From Epiperipatus broadwayi (taxonomy: Eukaryota > Onychophora > Udeonychophora > Euonychophora > Peripatidae), in the NCBI GenBank assembly GCA_028023455.1, contig JAQFVV010006294.1, forward strand, positions 4,121,001-4,185,000: DNA of 64,000 nucleotides, in the 5' to 3' direction. The notes below the pieces were generated by a model, which was not told where the DNA came from, searched no databases, and worked only from the letters and a program-made list of their open reading frames with translations. Positions 47,901 to 61,150 of the stretch are shown here, in pieces. How positions within the stretch are numbered: the stretch's first letter is position 1; each line of letters begins with the position of its first letter. The position numbers were made by a program, and so were the translations under genes.

Positions 47901-50900
47901 ATATATATATTAACTAAGATCAGTTGAAAAGTATTGTTGAACTTAAAAGTGTAAAAAGAATTTAAATTTTTAAATAAATAATTATGAAATATTTATAAAG
48001 TATTCAGAATGATTGCTCAAATAGCAACAAATCTTAAGAATTAGACAATAATCCAATAAACTATATAAAAATTATTTTAATGCAATAAAAAATGGTAATC
48101 TAAATGAGAAGACAATAAGAAAAAATCCTTTATTTAAGTAGCCACTCATCACAAAATAATTTTGGTCAGAACATTATAAGAAATTCTTTTTATGCCATTC
48201 TTGTAGAACTATATCCATCAAATAATACCCTACAATTGCAGAGATGATAGCTTCATACAAGATCTATTTTCAGGATCTATCATTTCTATTTTTCATTCCA
48301 AAAAGACAGAGAACAAAAAATAATCTTCAATAATAGTTTTATAGTTCCATAGTATTAATTAAATATAATAAATTCATTTCTGTTTTAAGGTATTGCAATA
48401 AATTAGTTTAAAACATGTTATCCTATGACAGTATACCAAGTATATGACCAGCTTTACCAAATTAAAGTTTAAGCTAATAAAAGATCATGTTCTTAATGCC
48501 ACAATAACATAGAAGTTTAAGAATTCATGTTTAACAGCTGTGAAAATTTAGCATAAATATATAAAAATGCACATCAAATTTCCTACCAATACTCATAAGA
48601 TAGGATCTATTTTTAATGCAACTATCACTTTATCTTTGACATGTACCAATCTCTTTCAATGTTCATATAATATTAACTTCTTTTAGATTCCGATTCCTTT
48701 CCATGACTAGTTATAAGATGTAAATGTTTTGAAAGGAAATGATCTAAGTTCATTTAAAATGGCAATTTTTCTACCTAAATAAAATGTTTTTGAGTTAATT
48801 CTTGTGTTGTGCAAAAATTCAATAGCAATAGCTCATTCAATTTTACAGTATACCTTTATTTGCAATAATTTTGTAATGAAGTTTACTGTTCTAATCAACA
48901 CATGCATTAAAATCTTCAAAAAAAAAAAAACTAAATATTTTAATGATATTTAAACAATAGCATTATCCAATAAGAAAAGCAATTTTTTATATCATCAGCC
49001 TTTGTCAATGATATATCTAAAATGAAAGAGTTTACAATGAATTTAAATACTATTCAATTAAACTTTCTTCCCCTAGAAAAAAACAAGTTTCATTAAAAAC
49101 AGCTATACCAATTTTAAAGCTTGACTCTTAAGCTAGAATTGATACACTAAATTCAGATTGTATTACGACTATTTCTGCCATTTAAATGAGCAATTTTCTA
49201 GGCATGGTGACCTAATCAGATTCTTGAAACAAGCCACTTTAGATCTTTATGGAATAAAGGATATCTGAAGAAGACTGTCCAAAGATACAATGATTTGCAG
49301 AGTAAAACCTTATCCCTAATTCAGTTCCAAAGTGACTTATTGTTGATTGTACTGCATGTGCAAAATCTATTTTTATTATTGCTTACTTAATGCCAAAGGC
49401 TTTGCATACTTAAGTATTTGCATATAGATGGAATAGAAATTGCAATGCATGTAATTAACAGAAATATCATTACACAAATACAATTCTATAGTTAATGTAG
49501 AGAAATGAATATAACACAGAAGCTCATAACTGGACTCTATACTGACCTAAATGGCTGAAAACAAATAAAAAATAAAAAGATAGCGAATACTAGCAAAGCA
49601 CAAAAAAAAAAAAAAAATAGAAAAGACCATTTGTGTGGAAAACATTATACTCTTGTTTATACACTGCTTCTCGATTATTTTAGTTATGCCATATATTAGA
49701 AAGTAATTCCACTACCAGCCACATCTATGGACTCTATCAGTAGCCTGGGTTCAGTATCCAAAGGACAGTACAATTGAAACTGCAATAATTGGAGTTTTTC
49801 TATATGGTGTCTCAGTAATGTAAAAGACTTCATAGAGTTTATGATGTTAACTATAAAAACAGATATATGTTTAAAATATGATGAAAAACTATCACTGATA
49901 TATTTTATTGTTCAAGTCAGTGTTCAGTTGAAAAAGAGTTAAATGATATACATATACATAGAATTGAACATCAAAGAAAATACCTGTCATATTAACATTG
50001 AGCAGTAGTACCTTCCAAAAATTCTAGACTATTAAATATTCCAAAAATGATAGCATTCTCAAAAAGTAACATAAAAATTAAACCCATTAGAACCAATTGT
50101 GGTTAAAAATCAATGCTGAGACTGATAGACATTGTCAAGAATTGTAACTAAAAATACAAATCAATGGAAAAAAATCATTAGAAATCAATATATATCTGAA
50201 GATTCCAATTATTATAAAAAGAAATCATTGAGAGTTTATATGTGTATCACATTTATGACCTAGGTGACAGATCAAAGTAATTACTTTCTAAAATAAATAG
50301 TTGATGCGAATCAATGGTATCAGAAGCAAAATAACTAGATAACTGATATTAAAAACATATCGTATGAATCCTCAAAAATATATATATATATATCAATCAA
50401 ACTGTTGTCTTCTACTGTGAAACATTGGGGAAATGATGCGATTTATGATTTCCTTTATCTCAATTAATCCAACATGGAAACAAAATAAGTTCATCCTAGG
50501 AAATGAAAAATTCCAAATATAACAATCATTATCCGAGATAGTAATTACCAATTAATTAACCCATACAAATACTAATTTTGGGAGAATGAGAGTGATGTTT
50601 TACATCGCCCATGATGATTCCAATTACCTAATTCAAATATTATTAAGCTTGTCTAGATTATTCTTTCTCTAAAAATTGATTTAATGTTCCTCTGGGCATT
50701 GTTTTAAATGTGCATAATTTCATCCCACATAGAATCCAAGCCAATCTTAATGCAAATAGTGATCTTGCATCATGTTACTAAAAATATCATTAATATTTTG
50801 TCCATCCATAATATATAGAGTAATTATCATTGTTGTAAATGGAAGCCGAGTTAGTCTGAAAATCTTGTAATTATCCTTTATTATAATTAATAAATGTATT

Positions 50901-52565
50901 TCTATCCAACTGATTGTTTTGAAACAATAATTTTATTTAGAAATCAATTGGGTTGTTTAAACACAATCCTCTTAATTAACAATTAAAGAAGAGATCCAGT
51001 CTATTTTTAATAAATAAAATAACTTTATTGAATTAAGTAACATATGTAATTACTAAGTTAACTATTGAAGAAATAGGATATAAATTCATAAACAACTAAT
51101 CAATGTTTGTGTTAAATATAAAAGAACATATTTCCTACCATGATTATATCCTACACATGTAGATACCATAACAGTCCACATAACTATAATAGTAATATAA
51201 ATTTATGTTGAAAAAATATTCAATTTTCATTAATTACAACTATTCTTTTAATATTAATTTTTCATATATAATGTTTGAACGTATGTTCTCATATGTGATG
51301 TTCTAGATAATTTTATTTAATGCATTATTTTCTGCACACTTTTCAATACAGATTCTTTCAAATACATAGAGTAAGATATAATAGTCAAAAAGAGATTCTT
51401 TCAAATACATAGAGCAAGATATAATAGTCAAAAAGAATATTATTCTTTGATAATTATAATACGACTAATAAATTTTTATCATTATCTAAAAGATATAATC
51501 CTTTCAAATGAAATTTGAATTCTTTTATTAAAAAATAAATATTTTATAAAACTATCTTTTTACTAACAGTATTTTTCCACCATGGCTTGAATTGCCATTT
51601 ATCATCATATGAGATTAATAGACCTCTAAAAAAAAACACTTAAATTTGGACATCTTCAAAATATAAACAAACATTATTTAACAAATTCTCTCTCAATAAA
51701 ATAGCAGAAATTATCAGGAGGGTGAAGTATCCTCTAATGCTATATACATGTTACATGCCTTTGCTTTCTGGCTTATTAATAAAATATCCAAAGAATAATA
51801 ATATGAAGACTACATGAATGATCAGTGTAAATTTCAACAACTAAAATATTAAAAACTATTGATAAATTATTTAGAAAAGTGGAGAATATCTTATAAAGTC
51901 ATTATGTCTTATACAAAATTAAGACAAATACTATAGTCTGACTTATAAATATATAGAAGATAGAAATAAAAATTATTCAACATTCGCGATTTAAACCATA
52001 TGCTATATATTTTATGTAAAAGCTTACTATTCCAGTATATTAGCAGTAAGTTATTAAATTCATCATCCAAATATTATATTTCTGAGGTTTAACTAAATAT
52101 ACAATCACCTTGTACAACCAAACTAATTCTTGCTAATTTATAAGTTTACCAAAAATCTCAATATAAACAATAAAACCATCAATTTATTTATTTATTATTT
52201 TACTTTAAACATTATAAACTTTTGCATTACTTATTATTTTACTTTAAACATTATAAACTTTTGCATTTTATGTACTCCATGAATTTCTCTTTCCTATATT
52301 TATTTATCTTGAACAAAAAAAAACATTTTAAAATCAATATTAATACATTAATTAATAAGAATGGTATGAAATTAAGTATCTTATTACTTGATTTTTAATG
52401 ATTTTTTGTATTATAAAATCAATTTGCATGCAACATTTGTCTGAAATTACTTTCTAAATCTTATTAAATAATAATGTAAGTATGCAACTAATAAATAATA
52501 ATTAAAAATTCGATATCTGTATTTTAAATCTATTTTTAAACAAAAGTTTAATATATTTAATACAT
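44902..52565. other. AT-rich intronic DNA
   Basis: Long featureless part of the 13.9-kb intron between exons at 56.2 and 42.2 kb. A 43-bp tandem duplication at about 51,350-51,436 (GATTCTTTCAAATACATAGA). Confidence 0.55.
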
Positions 52566-52753
52566 TACATATAATAACCACATTCCACACTTTTTACACT
52601 TTAAAGTAAAATATATTTATTAATGATGGAGGATAGAAAGTTTTAGTAGATAATAAGATCTGACAAAAACTACTAGGAATAGTCGAAACTGTAAAATTAA
52701 TAAATATATTTTGCTTTAAAGTGTAAAAAGAATGGAATGTGGTTATTATATGT
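52566..52753. repeat. Fold-back repeat F6
   Basis: Arms of about 58 bp (TAACCACATTCCACACTTTT and inverse) around a loop of about 70 bp. A separate 38-bp direct duplication lies upstream at about 52,190-52,265 (ACTTTAAACATTATAAACTT). Confidence 0.85.
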
Positions 52754-55700
52754 TATATATTAGAAAAGCAAAAATAAAGAAGGAAAGAGGAAGAGAAACT
52801 ATTGAAGATTATATTTAATACATATAATGACACATTCATAGTTAATTTATCTTTTATTATAAAATAAATAAATCATAATAACTACAAAAATGTAAATTAC
52901 ATATATCATTATTCATCAAGACAAATATAATAAAATTTTATTATGCATCTATATTATTTAAAAATAGCCTTTTCACTAAGCTCTCATTATTATAAGTAAA
53001 TTTCATAATGCATTCAAGTTTTAAATTTTTCTCCCATAATAATACTATTAATACAAGAAAGCGGATACTTTAATATACAAATGTGCAGTATAAAAGATAT
53101 ATATTTTAGCATGGAATATAATATTTTGAGAGATGGTTATAGTTTATCCATATAATTGCAAGCAATTCAAATAAATTTTACCATTTGATTTTTAAATAAC
53201 GAATTTTCTGCAATGATATTTTATAATTTCATTTTGAATGGTAGAAACTTTTAAATGAGTATGCATCTATTCCTTTTTGCACAATAACAATAAATAAACA
53301 ATTTTTTTACATTTTCATTGATTTATAGTAAAGGATGATATTTACTATTTCCTCTTTCTGTTAAATAATAATATTTTTTCAGACGTTTCTATAATATAAA
53401 ATACCATAAAAGGTCTCACATAATACAGATTGACACATTTTAGTTGATTAATTAAATATCATAATTTTCATATATAATTTTTGACTATTTGTAACATTCA
53501 TTAGCAAAGATTCTTAATTTTGAGAAAACAATACCTTAAAATTTTGACACTCCTAAGAAAAATTTGATCATGTGGTCTATAATTAATATTTTTATGCCTT
53601 TTGTTCTACATTATTTGATCGACTTAGCTTTTTTTAAACTTTAAATCTAATTAATTATTCTATTTGAATCCAATATTAAAATATTTAGAACACACATGCA
53701 TATATACTTAATTCACTTTTTACACTAATTTTTTTTTGCACAATTTTGAAATAAGGTGAGTTTAGAAAAATATATTTCTCTTTCTACAAGAATTGTTTTT
53801 AAAATAATACGATTGGTAAAAAAAAAAAGAAGGTACTTGGGAATTAGGAGCTGCTGTGACATATTCATGATTGGAATGAAGAAACAAACGTTATTGTCTG
53901 GAAGGCTTAAAAAATTCATCTTACATTCTCAAAGTAAGTCCGAGATTGTTTTAAATTGTTATTAAGCATTTTTTTAAAATTTTAAATAATTTCATGTAAA
54001 TAATATAAGATAATTTATTTTACTTTTTAGAAGATTGTAAATGTTTTAATTCGGTGTTTATTTACAGATTTGTTTTTGAGATTGAATTTGTCACAAAACT
54101 AAAAAAAAAAAATTCATGTCTATTATTATCATCTAATTTTTTAAAAAAAGTTTCAATGTCTTTATTTCCCATTATTTTAAAAGCAAAATCACTTTGTTGG
54201 CAATATTCCTGAAAACAGGTAAATTTGATTGTCTGCATTCTAACGTTTTTCCATTTTGTTTTGAAAGGGGAGTACCTTTTTTGGTATTGATGGTTTGTTT
54301 GCATTTTGACATAAGAGTTTTTTTAAAAAAATTCCTTGTATTGATGTTAAAAAAATTTAATTTTATTTAAATTTTATTGATTAATTTATTTAAATTTATA
54401 TTTATTAATTTTGCCAAAAATCAATAGATGGTAAGTTATATATTACAAATTTTAGTGATAGCAATGGTATTCCAGTCATGCACAAATGTGTTTATTGTCT
54501 ACAATTTCTCTTTTCGAATGTTAGTTGTTAAATTAAAAAAAAATTAATATGTTAAATGAAATAAAAGTAATAAACTCTGATAAATTACATTAATAATATT
54601 AATTATTTTTTTTTATTTATAATGTGGAAGTGATATGCTTTGAACTTAAAAGTTTTCGATGGCTTGTGTAGAGAAACCATTAAGTGTTTTATCATGTTAT
54701 CACTTTAAAATTTTTTTATTTTTCAAATGAAATTTATCTTCCTATAACTCATTTATTTATGTTGAATGTGTATAAAATAAAATTTGATAGCACACAAAAA
54801 ATATAACATTCTATCGAAATTTTTCATATGGTTTATTTAATTATTTTTTTGATTTCTTAGGTCTGGAACCAATCTCCTTATTTTCCATATATACGATGTA
54901 TTTTTTTACACAAATTTCTTTTACACTAATTTTTGGGAATCAATCTATCATGAAAAAAGAGAATTAGAATAAATTATATATTTTATAATATATGTTGTAA
55001 TTAAAGTAATATTACAATAAAAAAACATTAACTTATTAATTGAAATACAAAGTCCTTTTTTATTAATCTAAAAATATAAAAGGTTGTAATAAACTGTTAT
55101 TAAAATTGACTTCTAACTTAAGTTTAGGATAATATTCGCAGTTAATATCATTATCAATCTAACAATCTTATTGCAAACAATAGAAATATATATATATACT
55201 GCTTCCGGCTAAATTTATCATCCTATTATTTTCACCATTATTATTATATTGATAGTAGTAATAATGCTCAAGTTTTAAGTACTTGCATTGTGACACATCT
55301 ATCTAGTTTTGAAGCTAAGTCCTCATTATATATAAATATCAATGTGAAGAGCAGCTGTTGAAGGCTGCAAAATATGAATTAACAAAAATTAAGTGAACTG
55401 ACAAGTTTAGTAGTTATAGTTTTTCAAAAAGCAATATACAATTCTTGTCATATCTACAAATTATGAAAAGGTAAATGTACATTAACTTATCATTAAAAAA
55501 CAATTGAATGATCTTTTTCTCAAGAGTTCATATAAAATACAAGCTCTGGAAGGAGACCTGCCATTGCAATGCATCAACTATAAATGATATAGTTTATAGT
55601 TCTTTTAAATTTATTTAGTCTTTTCCTGATTCTCCAACAATAAAGAAAATGGGAGAACAGCAGAATTAATAAAATCTAATTTTAAAAGCAAACAATAAAA

Positions 55701-56182
55701 TTAAGTAAAATACTTTATGCCGACACTAATATAAGGTATATGTAATAGCTTAGCTCCTGATTTTTTGACATTTCCATAACCATTGTCATTTATTCAGTTT
55801 GCTTATTAAATTCCTTACAGAGTCCTATAAGTGATTATTTTTGAATGAAAAGAAAATATGAGTAATATTATTTTGCATTTAAAAAAAAGTAGGAAAGTGT
55901 CTTAAAACTTTAATAACCTGAAATTTTAGATTTAAATTTTTTTTTTCAATATTAAATTAAAAATCCTAATAAATGAATTTATATAAATGTAATTAAATCA
56001 CATGCAAATTATAAATTCAAAAAATTTTATTTTATTTGTTTAGATTATAAAAAAAAAAGAAACTGACAGAAAATAACTTTAAAATTATATTAAAATTGTC
56101 ATTTTTTTATTCAACTCATTATTTCTTATCAAAAAAAAAATAAACAGAAAGATATAAGAGATAAGATAAATATCAAAACTAC
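52754..56182. other. AT-rich intronic DNA
   Basis: Short frames near 53.7-54.3 kb have no recognisable content. No bounded repeat. Confidence 0.5.
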
Positions 56183-56248
56183 CTGATTAGCAATGTCAGG
56201 CACTGGAATTAAAGCACATCCTTCTTCTAGAGCACGTAAAATCTGATC
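56183..56248 (-). CDS. PSAP: Prosaposin-like exon, domain 1 part b
   Basis: 22 codons, phase 0-0. Preceded on the minus strand by a T-rich tract ending in AAAG and followed by the donor CAG|GTAG. The peptide begins DQILRALEEGCALIPVPD, with one cysteine (residue 11) followed by a proline-containing turn. This is the pattern of the third saposin cysteine (IC..LP). It has the same place and length as exon b of domain 2 (37,626-37,564). The preceding exon, which should carry the YC..C pair, was not found between 56,249 and 64,000. Confidence 0.8.
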
Positions 56249-57560
56249 CTTTAAAAAAAAAAGTTTTTTTAAAAAATAAGAACACCAAAAATATATAATT
56301 TTCATTATTTGCAAAATAATAAAATTATTATTGTCAAAGTTAATCAATATAGATATAAAAATATAATTTAATAATTATATTTTTAGTTTTAATTGAAGTT
56401 TTTCAACTTCTTAAAAATTCTTCATATGTATTTTGATTATGACACATTTGCATGGTACTTAATAAAGATTTGATTGACTGAAATAAATAGGATCAAGGAT
56501 CTGATAAATGAGAGAGGAGGGATGAACAACATTGAAGTCAGCAATAAAAGAAAAGAAAATCATACAACTTTAGCTAATTTCTATTAGCACTACCCAGTAA
56601 CTATTACTTACACTAAAATATATAACAAAATAAGACTAATTAAACAACACATTTTATTCATTTGTACATTAAGTTAAAATATAAATATTTTATACTACAG
56701 GATATATATTTACAACACATGTTGAAAGTTATTTTAAAAATTTATTTTTCTATTTGTATTACATAACCATTGGCCAGAAAGTAATTTGGGTAGTTAGATT
56801 AACACACTATTACAGTCTAGAATCCACTGATTATTCAAGCTTATAATAGATGGTTCTAAAGAACAATAAACACAATAAATTATTGCTCCTAAAAAGAAGT
56901 AAATTGTACTTATCTTTTTGATAAGAAAAAGTGTAAACTAATCTTTCAATATTTACTGTATATAAGCAGAAAATGATTAATAAAAAAGATTTACTTATAA
57001 AGTTTGTTGCCCGGTTTTATTTATTTTCCTTTGCTTAGTTATCTCTCTCACTTTCATTTGCCATTTTGTGAAATAGAAAAATTAATCATAAATAAGTAGA
57101 AGAAATTGAACATAATATATTTGTAACTAAAAAAGATAAATTGAGAAAAACAAACATATTAATCGAGTTTATTCATTAATTAACCATATACTCTCTTTTT
57201 TAAAAAAAAAATTTTTTTAAATATGTTTAGTAGCAATTTGAAACTAAAATATATATGTAATAATATTTCTATTTATTTAAATAATATTTACTTAATAATG
57301 GATTAATTCAAAACTTAAGTCAACAAATTATTGTGAAAATGATGCAAAGTTATTTGATGTATAAGTAAGTGTTGGATAACAGATGATCTGTTAATTTAGC
57401 ATTCTTTAAAAAGACAGGATTGTTTAAATATATATAAAAAAAAATTTTGGAGAATGTTTTTATAAATATGTTCAAAAACCAAAAATTATTTACAATAGTA
57501 ATGATTTTAAAAAATAACTGCTAAAAAATTATAAAAGCCAATAAAATTACTCTCTTTTTA
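56249..57560. other. AT-rich DNA, presumed intron
   Basis: Searched on the minus strand for the first part of saposin domain 1 (YC..C); not found. Confidence 0.45.
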
Positions 57561-57639
57561 AAATCTTTTTTATTTATTTACATGAACCCATATATACTCA
57601 AATACATTACGCATACATTTCCAACATTTCAACTACCTC

Positions 57640-58605
57640 CTATGATGTGATGTATTTCGGCTTCTCTTTAAACGAAGTCAAGAATATCTCAGCAATTATG
57701 CCTAGGTAAACCTGTTAGCCACTTTATTTTCCATTCCCCACTCTAAGTCTTCCCATATTCTGCCCCAACCCATTTCCACAACATAATCTTTGTCAACTCT
57801 ATGGCCTTTATATCTAAATCCCCCTTATCTTTTCGCAACCCCAGCATAAAAACTAATAACTCACTTTCTATATCACTTTGTTCATATCTATTCTCCCATA
57901 ACTTCATTATATCTGTACTCTTTCTGCTTTCAAGCATTTACATTCAATCAACAGATGCCTAATATTTTCTATACCTTCCTTACACAATTTGCACACTAAA
58001 TCATCCATAGTTTTCCATTTACATGTATATTCTCTTGTTGCTAAAGATCCCATTCGAGCCTTAAACAATAAAACTACTTTCCTTACTATTATCATAAATC
58101 AACTCGCATCCAATGTTCCGTTTACTTCTATATATATTTAAACTCTTCTTACCCTCCATACTAGTTCTCCGTCTCTCCAACTCCCTATTTTTTTTTTATT
58201 CCATTCCTTACCACTATAACACTCAACAATCCTCCTAACACAATCATCCCACCTTTTATACAAGTATACTGATATAAATTCTTTATCCAAATCTTCTGCA
58301 TACCGCATTACCTTTCTCACTCATCTTGTTACCTACCCTTTACTCATAACCCAATTAAACACTATTTTGGCTAATCTTTTACTATCCATAAACTGCAACC
58401 TACCAAACATTTTCATTTTACTTTTTGCATGTCTCATATAAAAACTTGACCATCCCATTTCTCCTTGAATTGCCTCCTTTGCTGTCCACATCTCTGCATC
58501 TAATGCATGTCTTCCTACTTCCCTTTGTACTTTCTCTAAATAATCTAAAACCCTTTTCCTAACACATAACGCATCATTACCATATGTTAACCCTGCTACT
58601 TGTAA
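57640..58605 (-). pseudogene. LINE family L, copy 2 (3' third)
   Basis: Minus-strand pieces: 58,320-58,138 (MRKVMRYAEDLDKEFISVYL, KRWDDCVRRIVECY), 58,095-57,907 with a CCHC finger CKLCKEGIENIRHLLIEC (C-x2-C-x8-H-x4-C), and 57,937-57,743 (MLESRKSTDIMKLWENRY). Finger downstream of RT is usual for several non-LTR clades. Same family as 15.64-18.01 kb. Confidence 0.75.
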
Positions 58606-58818
58606 TTGCTATCAAGGATCGCCCCTATTATTATTTTTTAAACCAATTTTTTATTACATCTTACACAAATGTACAAAACATCTACAAATTATGAATAAAT
58701 TACTTATAAGTAATTTATAAATAAGAAATTATTGGCATTGCTGGGATTGTGGATGTTTTGTACATTTGTGTAAGACATAATTAAAAATTGATTTAAAAAA
58801 TAAAGAATAGGGAGAGAT

Positions 58819-58850
58819 CCTTGATAATGACTACAAGCAGGTAGTTGAAA
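58819..58850 (+). ncRNA. Degenerate hammerhead-like motif in F7
   Basis: CCTTGATAATGA, CTAC-AAGCAG-GTAG, TTGAAAC. The stem is intact, the CTGATGA strand is not. In the left arm the LINE sits in the loop of this hairpin. Confidence 0.35.
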
Positions 58851-58871
58851 CATTGGAAAAGTTTGCATAAT

Positions 58872-59460
58872 GTTTACACAAATGCAAAACTCTCCATACA
58901 GTAGCGCCACTCAGTGCAAGCCAGAGTAATCAATGGATGGAGAAGATTTGTGCATAAAATCCTTATCTACTAGTGCCTACTTATCCAATATCCCTATACT
59001 AGTTTCTAGCTTGTGGCTTTCATCAGTGAGAAGCCTTGGATCTGACAGCACTGCACCTAGATCTTATAATCTAATGTAAACTTCCAGCAGCCACCTTTTA
59101 CCTTATTAGCTAACTGTAAAGCTTTGAATCAAAATGAAAACACAATATTTTCAATTCAAGCTCAGCATCCATACTTTTTGATGTCTTTGAATTGAAAACA
59201 TTATTGTGCTTTCATTTTAGACTCAAAATTTTATAGTCAGCTAATAAGGTAAAAGGGTTGCATTAGATCCTAAGATCTAGGTGCAGTGCTCTCATATCCA
59301 AGGCTCCTCATTGATAAAACTCTTAGCTAGAAACTAGTCTGGGGATATTGGATGAGTATGCACTAGATAGGGATTTTATGCACAAATCTTCCTGTATCCA
59401 TTAATTACTCTGGCTTGCATTGAGTGGCACTATTGTATGGAGTTTTGCCACTGTGTAAAC
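58872..59460. repeat. Fold-back F8 nested in F7
   Basis: Ends GTTTACACA.ATG/TGGCAAAACTC on both sides; arms of about 280 bp, tip near 59,160. Single arms of the same family at 21,745-21,885 and 36,411-36,475. Confidence 0.85.
59003..59026 (-). ncRNA. Hammerhead-like core in F8 left arm
   Basis: Minus strand: CTGATGA, AAGC-CACAA-GCTA (three pairs plus an A-A mismatch), GAAA. It continues into a stem III: ACTAGT here and ACTAGT again near 58,967-58,972, followed by A as the possible cleavage base. Stem I is weak. The right-arm copy is TTGATAA...GAAA. Confidence 0.45.
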
Positions 59461-59639
59461 AGCTTGAGTAAGCATAAAGAATGGTGATCATGTGGTGTTG
59501 TGTGCATAATGTCTTGGAGTATATATGGGTTCATGTAAATAAATAAATAAAAATTTAAAAAAGAAAAAGTAAAAAAGTAATTCTACTTGATATTATAAAA
59601 GTATATATAGATTTTAAACACAGTTTAAAAAGGGCTTGA

Positions 59640-61150
59640 AGGATTAAAGAAAAAAAATTAAAGTTTTTAAAATTTTATAATATATTCTTAGCTTTTTTGA
59701 ATCAGATCTGTGACTAATTTTCAGAAAAATTCAAATACTATGTTTAAGAGATTTTCTTCTATCAACTTCTCAAATTTATTTTCTTTCCATATCATTAAAA
59801 TCTTTCACTATTAAGATTTGAGTTGATCTACTACCATTTCTTCCAGTATAATTGCATTTTAGTTTCTTAATTTCCTAATAATATCATCTTTTATTTTGCT
59901 TACCCATACATTTCATTTTTGGTCTGCATATTATATATGAGAACTGTATTCTCTGAATTTTTTATTAAGAGTCCAAGTCTCAAATCTGTAAGAAAGCATT
60001 ACGAGCATATATTTACTAAAAAATATAACTTTTCAGGCACATAGATAAATTTCATTTTATTGTTTGCTTATTTCTACAGAAAGCATTTCATCAAAGTTCA
60101 ATCTTGTAATTTCATAATTTATTCAAAATATTTGCAATGTTTAATTTGAAATCCATTTCTATCAATAATATCTCCTTTTTGGAAAATTCTGAATACTGTC
60201 TTAGTCTTTTTAATAATAAATCTTTAAACCTATCTTTTCTGTTCATTTAATAAGCTCTATTTCCTGGAGCTCTAAAATAGTATTGCCTATAAAAAAAAAA
60301 ATCATTTGCAAAATTCAAAAGACTAATCATTTATTTTTAATCTTTTTTCCTTATTTTAATCTACAAGATATTTCCCATATACTACTGTAAATTTTGAAGC
60401 AATTAAATCATTATGGTATACATTTTTTTTTTTTTTTAATGTCAACATTGTTATGCCTTTTGCTATATATTACTTTTAATTTGGCAATATCATGGACTAT
60501 GTTATGCTATTTCAAAGCTACAATTACAAAAGAAATTTATTTATAAAGAAAATGTAGTTTCAAAATTTATAAATTTAACACACAATGGCAACTCATACCT
60601 AATATTCCTTTTTATATCTATCTCAAAAAGTTTTGTTCTTTACCATGGTTACATTCTCTCATATTTCCCTCTATAGATACAAATTCACCCAATACACTTT
60701 CAAATGTTTTACAATTCTTGTATCCAAAATTCTCAAGATAATTTTAAAATATGCTCAACATTCATCTATATAAAAATCTTTCATTTTTTTATCAGAGTGA
60801 GAATTTGTTGGGCATAAATTTAAATTATCTACATTTGTATCTTCCAATAAGCTGAATAGGTAATAAAGCTACTTTATTATGATAACTCTATAGTGTTGAT
60901 ATCTTTTATTTATGATGAATCCACTCCATTTGTATTTCTAATATTTATTTGGCGTCACTAAGTCTACATTTCAATTTAACTGTTCATTTTTCCTTCTAAT
61001 TTCATAAAGACTGACAATATTCTAATTAATATAATTCTTCTTCCAACTCATAGAACCTTCATTTGAAAATCTTCATAGAAAGCAGCCTAGATCTCAGCAC
61101 CCTCAATTTTTAGTTAATAACTGCTTGTCTTGGCTAATGATTTTACAGTA
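59640..61150 (-). pseudogene. Decayed RTE-like LINE, minus strand
   Basis: MLVMLSYRFETWTLNKK (about 60,010-59,955) matches VLTYGSETWTLNRR of the 35-kb copy. Downstream KMKCMGKQNKR...EIKKLKCNYTGRN mirrors KRNVWVREQ...KIKRLKWSWAGH. A KTKTVF fragment near 60,200 fits the position after RT motif C. The 5' part towards 61,150 is assigned by continuity only. Confidence 0.5.

Larger units (their letters stand above)
15039..56248 (-). other. PSAP: Prosaposin-like gene, partial (eight exons and introns)
   Basis: Minus-strand gene assembled from eight GT-AG exons, all starting and ending in phase 0 (202 codons). Transcript order is 56,248-56,183; 42,234-42,175; 41,100-41,041; 40,963-40,880; 37,626-37,564; 29,039-28,980; 28,881-28,750; 15,119-15,039. 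The domain encoded between 40,963 and 28,750 has the six cysteines of a saposin-B fold (YCEDC; QIC; C at exon start; VIC...FC). Known for the family: prosaposin is a secretory/lysosomal precursor cut into sphingolipid-activator saposins. Repetition of the domain is what separates prosaposin from single saposin-like proteins. Introns run from 77 bp to about 14 kb and host most mobile elements in the window. The 5' exons (signal peptide, first part of domain 1) and the 3' exons are missing. A saposin-like paralogue remains possible. Confidence 0.85.
57562..59550. mobile_element. Fold-back F7 interrupted by a LINE and by fold-back F8
   Basis: Outer ends (ATTTACATGAACCCATATAT at 57,570 and its inverse at 59,520) and inner parts (CTATCAAGGATC near 58,612; its inverse GATCCTTGATA near 58,816) belong to one hairpin with tip near 58,700. 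The left arm is split by LINE L2, the right arm by F8. Removing both restores arms of about 175 bp. Confidence 0.75.

Noticed and set aside
53725-54304. Short overlapping frames at 53.7-54.3 kb
   Set aside because: No motif, biased codons, no splice context; taken as chance frames in intron.
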